Positions 6,876-11,156 of a DNA stretch of 11,156 nucleotides are shown one piece after another (within the stretch, counting starts at the first letter, position 1; each line of letters starts with the position of its first letter). The position numbers and the translations under genes were made by a program. This stretch comes from JAYSRU01 sp043720875 (GTDB lineage Bacteria; Bacteroidota; Bacteroidia; Flavobacteriales_D; Crocinitomicaceae), in NCBI GenBank assembly GCA_043720875.1, contig JAYSRU010000177.1:1-11156 (forward strand), written 5' to 3'. The notes under the pieces were generated by a model, which did no database searches, had not been told where the DNA came from, and saw only the letters and a list, made by a program, of their open reading frames with translations.

Positions 6876-7729
6876 GTAGTTTGAAATTAATTGAATGTCC
6901 CAGAGATGCCATGCAAGGTATTCACGATTTTATACCAACGGATGTTAAAGCAAAATACATTAATTCATTGCTGACCTGTGGTTTCGATACGATCGATTTT
7001 GGGAGTTTTGTTTCACCGAAAGCAATACCGCAACTGAAAGATACAGCGGAAGTCTTAAGCAAATTGAATTTAAGCGATTCATCCTCAAAGTTGTTAGCAA
7101 TCATTGCAAATGAAAGAGGAGCGCAGGATGCATGTGAATTTGAAGAAATCAATTATTTAGGCTTTCCTTTTTCTGTTTCTGAGACATTTCAGCAACGCAA
7201 CACGAACAGTAGTATTGAAGCTTCTCTTTCCGGTTTAGAAAAAATAAAAAGCCTAACGGATAAAAATTCTAAGCAATTGGTGGTCTATTTATCAATGGCT
7301 TTTGGAAATCCTTATGGCGATGAATGGAGTGCGGAATTGGTGATTTATTGGGCAAATCGATTACATAATGAATTGGGTGTTAATATTTTGGCTGTATCGG
7401 ATACCGTTGGAGGCAGCACCCCTGATTCTATTTCTCATTTATTTTCAAATTTGATTCCTGCATTGCCTAATGTCGAATTTGGTGCACACTTGCACACAAA
7501 ATATGAAGAAACTGAATCAAAACTTAAAGCTGCTTACGATGCGGGTTGCAGAAGGTTTGATTCGGCGGTAAAAGGTTATGGCGGATGCCCAATGGCCGGG
7601 GATAATTTAACAGGAAATATGCCTACGGAACAAATGTTGAATTATTTTTTATCCAATGGGTATGAAACCAAAGTAAATTCCTTGCGTTTTGAAGAAAGCA
7701 TGGCCTTGAGCTCGACTGTATTTTTATAA
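6872..7729 (+). CDS. Hydroxymethylglutaryl-CoA lyase family protein
   Basis: A 285-residue TIM-barrel enzyme of the HMGL-like family, predicted to split 3-hydroxy-3-methylglutaryl-CoA into acetyl-CoA and acetoacetate, the last step of leucine breakdown. CPRDAMQG (9-16) supplies the catalytic Arg11 and metal-binding Asp12. FVSPKAIPQ (46-54) matches the conserved SPK-x-x-PQ block. His206 and His208 (GAHLHT) are metal ligands, and GYGGCPMAGD carries the catalytic Cys239, followed by Asn249 in TGNMPTE. The His-His-Cys spacing equals that of the human enzyme, but there is one extra residue between Cys and Asn, and RDAMQ replaces the usual RDGLQ. Its ATGA overlaps the pyrD stop, implying translational coupling although the pathways are unrelated. 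No leucine-catabolism partner lies in the window. A related aldolase-type lyase with another substrate is possible but less likely. Confidence 0.88.
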   Translation: MSSLKLIECPRDAMQGIHDFIPTDVKAKYINSLLTCGFDTIDFGSFVSPKAIPQLKDTAEVLSKLNLSDSSSKLLAIIANERGAQDACEFEEINYLGFPFSVSETFQQRNTNSSIEASLSGLEKIKSLTDKNSKQLVVYLSMAFGNPYGDEWSAELVIYWANRLHNELGVNILAVSDTVGGSTPDSISHLFSNLIPALPNVEFGAHLHTKYEETESKLKAAYDAGCRRFDSAVKGYGGCPMAGDNLTGNMPTEQMLNYFLSNGYETKVNSLRFEESMALSSTVFL

Positions 7730-7739
7730 AATTATTGAT

Positions 7740-8366
7740 ATGAAATTTTTCTCTTTAATCCTTCTTGTGCTATGTTTTGCGGCTTGTAAAGATGATAAAC
7801 CTAGAAACTACAAGGATCCTGTAAAAGTTGTATCCAATCCTTCAATTAGACCCATTGAAATCTTGTTTAATGAGACAGAATTTCAGAACGATACGTTGCA
7901 AATATTATTAAAAGAAGTGGGGTTGTGTGATAATCCGAATAAACCTGAAGCCGTTGATAATCCTCCGTGTTCGCCACGATTTTTTAAAGTTATGCCGTTT
8001 ACTAAAAAGGAAAAGGTTCATAATGCCTTTGTTGTTTTGATTAAAGCGCTCGTGGGTAATTTTCCGGTTCGCCGTTTATACGTATATCAAAGAGAAGATA
8101 AAAGGTTGATTTGTGTGAATCAATTTCTGGCTAATTTGATCGAGTTTAGAGATAGTCCGAGTGGATATGACGATTTGGTTATGGTCTTTTTGGAGGAATA
8201 TAAAGGAACAGATTATCGTTATACTTGCGTTTATAAATGGAATGGCAAGAAGTATATTTACAATAGCTGCGAAGAAATTGACCATGCTAAAATTAAACTA
8301 GCGTCAAAAGATTCTATGTCAGTAGAGGTTAAAAAAATCATTGACCGATTAGGAATGGCGAATTAA
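7740..8366 (+). CDS. Small lipoprotein of unknown function, possibly surface-exported
   Basis: I do not recognise this 208-residue protein. Its N-terminus is a lipoprotein signal: a hydrophobic stretch then FAAC, with Cys16 as the lipidated residue (Phe at -3 is slightly unusual). The residues right after the Cys are KDD, which resembles the K-(D/E)2 lipoprotein export signal that sends lipoproteins to the cell surface in some Flavobacteriia. The mature domain is mixed, with four further Cys in two regions (CDNP and PPCSPR near 48-64, then LICVN and YTCVYKW), a strand-rich middle (RRLYVYQREDKR, DLVMVFLEEYKG), and a Lys-rich C-terminal helix. It starts 10 nt after the HMG-CoA lyase stop with no promoter or terminator between, so it is probably the third gene of the pyrD operon. 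No function can be assigned. Confidence 0.8.
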   Translation: MKFFSLILLVLCFAACKDDKPRNYKDPVKVVSNPSIRPIEILFNETEFQNDTLQILLKEVGLCDNPNKPEAVDNPPCSPRFFKVMPFTKKEKVHNAFVVLIKALVGNFPVRRLYVYQREDKRLICVNQFLANLIEFRDSPSGYDDLVMVFLEEYKGTDYRYTCVYKWNGKKYIYNSCEEIDHAKIKLASKDSMSVEVKKIIDRLGMAN

Positions 8367-8389
8367 ATTTAGTCCAAATTTAAGCGTAG

Positions 8390-9598
8390 TTATTTACGCA
8401 TTTTCATAAAAGGAACTTCCACTAATTTGTAGAGAACAAAGCCGAGTCCAATCGTTAATATCCAGAACAACGCTAAATCTATATACCAAAATTCTCCTAT
8501 TATGTGTTTGCCCGGCCAATATTTAGTAAAATCGTTATAAATAAGTTCCTTCGGCGTAAGTGAACTAATGGTGCGACCTTCAAGATTACCGTGTAGTGTG
8601 TTTTTGATAAATATTTGACTAACAACAGTAAGGTTAAGCAAATACATGGAATAAGAAATTAAGCTTAAAAACGTAATTCCCTTGGCAATTTTTCCAGGAA
8701 CTGTTTTCAACGTAGAGAAAAAAGGCAATATCAGTAAAACGGTTAATGATTTCACTGCGGGATCCCAAACGGCGGTATACGTGTCAGTGATACTACGGCT
8801 ATTTTCAAATCCTGAATACAAAGGGATGATTGCTAACAATGCAAAAAGGTAGTTGTGTTTCCAGGTCCATATTTTTGGAAAAAATAGCGCAACCCAAGCA
8901 CCCAACACACCAAACATGATTGAATCGAGTCGAGGCAAAACCTGATATTTTAGATTAGTTTCAACCATAGTTTTAAGGTGTTTAACTGCATCAACGTCCT
9001 TAATGTCGATATGTCCAAATCGGTTAAACACTACAAAACGATAATAGATGATTCCAAGAATCACTGCAATGCAAACCATTAGACTGGTTATTTTTAACTT
9101 GTTTTTGAAGAGAAATAATGCAATAAAAAGTAAAGTTGGTATGGTTAAATAAAACCATTCCTCAACACTAAGGCTCCATGATTCACCAAAAAACATGTTT
9201 TTTTCTGAAATTAAATTTTGAAGAAAAAATGGATATTTATACCAATCATCTGGAAAATGGGTTGGTCTTAAAATAAGGGTGTAAATGCTTAAAAGGAGTA
9301 GTAAAATGATATAAGCGGGATACGTTCTGAGCCAACGTCTTTTCCAGAAATGAAGCAATAATGGAAATGTGGGTTGATCCTTGGTTAAGATCTTCAACAA
9401 AATACCGCCAATTAAATATCCAGAAAGTACAAAAAAGATATCAACTCCATCAAACATTAAGAATCTCATGTAAGGAGTGATGTGTTGTGGAACAAGAATT
9501 AAACTGTGGTTGAATAATACAATAAAAATTGCCAAGAAACGAACAAAATCAAGTCCGAAAACTCGATTTTCCATTGGATCAAGTTGAAAAAATTTCAT
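8390..9598 (-). CDS. Acyltransferase 3 family integral membrane protein
   Basis: A 402-residue polytopic inner-membrane protein of the acyltransferase-3 (OatA/ExoZ-type) family, which moves acyl groups, often acetyl, onto sugars of exopolysaccharide, O-antigen or peptidoglycan. About ten hydrophobic segments are visible. The R-X10-H signature is present as Arg20 and His31 (FVRFLAIFIVLFNHS). Further family marks are GVDIFFVLSGYLIGG (51-65), WKRRWLRTYPAY (85-96), SWSLSVEEWFY (140-150), LPRLDSIMFG (221-230), and SYSMYLLNL near 315-323, where Asn322 replaces the His common in this last motif. There is no SGNH or periplasmic extension. The start at 9598 is the longest; Met9 (codon at 9574-9572) is an alternative that keeps Arg20. 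It converges on the lipoprotein gene with only 23 nt between stops and diverges from the gene at 9792. The acceptor substrate cannot be deduced. Confidence 0.9.
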   Translation of the reverse strand: MKFFQLDPMENRVFGLDFVRFLAIFIVLFNHSLILVPQHITPYMRFLMFDGVDIFFVLSGYLIGGILLKILTKDQPTFPLLLHFWKRRWLRTYPAYIILLLLLSIYTLILRPTHFPDDWYKYPFFLQNLISEKNMFFGESWSLSVEEWFYLTIPTLLFIALFLFKNKLKITSLMVCIAVILGIIYYRFVVFNRFGHIDIKDVDAVKHLKTMVETNLKYQVLPRLDSIMFGVLGAWVALFFPKIWTWKHNYLFALLAIIPLYSGFENSRSITDTYTAVWDPAVKSLTVLLILPFFSTLKTVPGKIAKGITFLSLISYSMYLLNLTVVSQIFIKNTLHGNLEGRTISSLTPKELIYNDFTKYWPGKHIIGEFWYIDLALFWILTIGLGFVLYKLVEVPFMKMRK

Positions 9599-9737
9599 AG
9601 AATATGGTATGCATGTTAAAGTTGCGTTGGTGAAATTACTTAAAAAATAGGATTCTTTGTCTATTATCCAACGCTCTTAATTTAATACTTAGCTATTTTC
9701 TTCGACGAATGCCGCATAATTATCGATTTGACTGTTA

Positions 9738-9762
9738 AAATGTGTTGAAAGTGAACACGTTT
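9738..9762. repeat. Operator-like inverted repeat upstream of the TolC-like gene
   Basis: AAATGTGTT and AACACGTTT are inverted copies (8 of 9 positions) separated by 7 nt. The repeat ends 14 nt before the TAAATTTG -7 box at 9777, where a -33 element would be expected. It could be a regulator-binding site; no regulator gene is adjacent. Confidence 0.35.
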
Positions 9763-9776
9763 CCGTAAAAAATAAG

Positions 9777-9784
9777 TAAATTTG
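9777..9784 (+). promoter_or_regulatory. -7 box (TAAATTTG) for the TolC-like gene
   Basis: TAAATTTG matches TAnnTTTG perfectly and ends 7 nt before the ATG at 9792. The nearest TTG upstream (9745-9747) is 29 nt away, too far for a standard -33 element. Confidence 0.5.
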
Positions 9785-9791
9785 TACCCCT

Positions 9792-11156
9792 ATGAATATT
9801 TTTTTTCGGACGTTTTTTTTATCAATATTTACTTGTGTTCTTGCGCTTTCAGTTCATGGGCAAATTGAAGATAGTGTATCGGCTGAACTAAGTATTCTGA
9901 AAAAATTGTTTTTTGAAAAAGAATCAGAGTTTCAAGCAAAAAAGGATACAGCAACCTCAAAAATATTATTGCAAGACTTAAGTATGTTTAGACCGGCTAA
10001 AAGTTTTGATACTTCAAGTTTTCAAGATGATTATTATGATGCCAAGGCGGCTTTACTGAAAAAGGAATGGGGCTTGTCTGGAAGGGTAGATGCGTTACAA
10101 AACTTCAATCCCTCGTTCAATGATGTTGAAGAAAGTATATTGTATCAAAGACGTTATCAAGTTGGCTTGGATTGGGATATTCTTAAAGATGGCTATTTTG
10201 ATAAACGACTAGAGTTACAATCAATTCCTGCGCAAAAAGCATATTATCAATACTTGGAACATTATAGAAATTCAATTGTTGACTTTGGCCCGAAGATGAA
10301 TGAGTGTTTATACTTTTTTAATCAACGTAAAATTCAATTATTAGAACAACGGAAAGCATTATTAACCCAACAATTGAAATCAGCCTACAAGTTGCTTGCG
10401 TTAAAAAAGATTACACGAGAAAATGTGCTGCAAATTCAAACCAGAATTGCTGAAACGCAAGGAATGAATAATATTTATTCGAGCTATAATATTAATTTAA
10501 CTCCTGGTCATGACAGCCTCTTTTATGCAATAGATGCACCGCTCTTTGATTTGAATTATTCATTCTTCTTCGACCAATTAGAAAATGGAATGGTTGCAGA
10601 TAGCATTGTTAGTTTATTGAAATCCGCATCAGAAAGTCAACGTAAATGGTATAACGATATAGGCTTAAAAGCTTACGGACGTTATAATTATTATGATTTA
10701 TTGAACACTGCATCACCCAATTCTAGAGCTTTTTTCTCAGTTGGACTTACAGCGAAAGTTCCCTTGCCTTTCACAACGAAAGAGCAAAAGTCTGTGGATC
10801 AAGCTAATTTATTACGTAGGGAACATGAACTAAAGAAACAACAATCAGATAAGCGCTTAGAAATTTTGAACGAGGCGTATGAGTTCAGGTATCATTTGAA
10901 GCAATATGTTATATTTCATCAAAAGAAAATTCTTCAATTAGAAGCATTGCGCCGAGAACGCGTCAAGTCGAGGTTGAATGACGCTGATTTTAATCCGCAA
11001 CACGGAATAGAATTGCTAGACAATATTTTGCAAATAGACATAGAGATGTTGGACCTCAAACAAAATCTTTATTTAAGGCTTTTGCGCATACATGACAAAC
11101 AAAATGAAGTAGCTATTAAAGATATGATTGTGCCGATGGAATTGCCTAATTTTATT
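9792..11156 (+). CDS. Secreted protein with TolC-like duplicated layout, C-terminus cut by window edge
   Basis: The frame is open for 455 codons to the window edge. A signal peptide covers residues 1-23 (cleavage near VHG|Q). What follows shows an internal two-fold pattern. The first half has two amphipathic strands, WGLSGRVDAL (93-102) and YQVGLDWDIL (122-131), then a long Gln/Leu/Lys-rich helical stretch to about 230. The second half repeats this with DIGLKAYGRYNYY (289-301) and FSVGLTAKVPLPF (315-327), then another long helical stretch to about 440. Strand pair plus long helix, twice, is the layout of TolC-type outer-membrane channel proteins. It is diverged, and I see no family signature strong enough to be sure; a different coiled-coil envelope protein is the alternative. 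Any partner genes (HlyD-type adaptor, transporter) would lie beyond the right edge. It is transcribed away from the acyltransferase gene. Confidence 0.6.
   Translation, partial: MNIFFRTFFLSIFTCVLALSVHGQIEDSVSAELSILKKLFFEKESEFQAKKDTATSKILLQDLSMFRPAKSFDTSSFQDDYYDAKAALLKKEWGLSGRVDALQNFNPSFNDVEESILYQRRYQVGLDWDILKDGYFDKRLELQSIPAQKAYYQYLEHYRNSIVDFGPKMNECLYFFNQRKIQLLEQRKALLTQQLKSAYKLLALKKITRENVLQIQTRIAETQGMNNIYSSYNINLTPGHDSLFYAIDAPLFDLNYSFFFDQLENGMVADSIVSLLKSASESQRKWYNDIGLKAYGRYNYYDLLNTASPNSRAFFSVGLTAKVPLPFTTKEQKSVDQANLLRREHELKKQQSDKRLEILNEAYEFRYHLKQYVIFHQKKILQLEALRRERVKSRLNDADFNPQHGIELLDNILQIDIEMLDLKQNLYLRLLRIHDKQNEVAIKDMIVPMELPNFI

Noticed and set aside
8384..8399. GCGTA / TACGC hairpin between the convergent lipoprotein and acyltransferase genes
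   Set aside because: Only 5 bp, overlaps the acyltransferase stop codon and has no T-tract; not supported as a terminator.
9624..9674. Inverted repeat GCGTTGG / CCAACGC with 37-nt spacing, with a nested AATAG / CTATT
   Set aside because: Arms are short and the nested pairing is asymmetric; not convincing as an RNA hairpin or operator.

Overview
The window looks like a chromosomal segment of a Bacteroidota member, most likely in the order Flavobacteriales (family not resolved). It is AT-rich, genes lack Shine-Dalgarno sequences, and several start codons sit just downstream of TAnnTTTG-type -7 promoter boxes. One protein ends in a type IX secretion (T9SS) C-terminal sorting domain, and another resembles the DUF6089/PorG outer-membrane family. 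I see no tRNA, rRNA, CRISPR array, insertion sequence or integrase.

Layout from left to right. (1) Positions 1-1765, minus strand: most of a lipoprotein-type oligopeptidase B (S9A family) running off the left edge. (2) Positions 1903-3868, plus: a tight two-gene operon of an MbnP-like protein carrying a T9SS sorting domain, then a MauG/MbnH-like di-haem c-type enzyme. (3) Positions 4004-4588: an ECF-type sigma factor closed by a strong hairpin terminator. (4) Positions 4812-5750: a PorG/DUF6089-like outer-membrane beta-barrel closed by a second terminator. (5) Positions 5832-8366: an operon of pyrD (quinone-dependent dihydroorotate dehydrogenase), a 4-nt-overlapping HMG-CoA lyase family gene, and a small lipoprotein with a possible surface-export signal. 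(6) Positions 8390-9598, minus: an integral-membrane acyltransferase-3 protein. (7) Positions 9792 to the right edge, plus: a secreted protein with TolC-like internal duplication, incomplete at its C-terminus.

Most of the window is housekeeping or envelope biology. The most interesting unit is the operon at 1903-3868. In methanotrophs, MbnH-type di-haem enzymes oxidise a tryptophan of their MbnP partner to kynurenine, which creates a copper site. Here the presumed substrate also carries a T9SS tail, so a tryptophan-modified metal-binding protein may be exported to the cell surface. No methanobactin genes are visible. The nearby sigma factor and PorG-like barrel make a T9SS connection tempting, but co-regulation is inference only.
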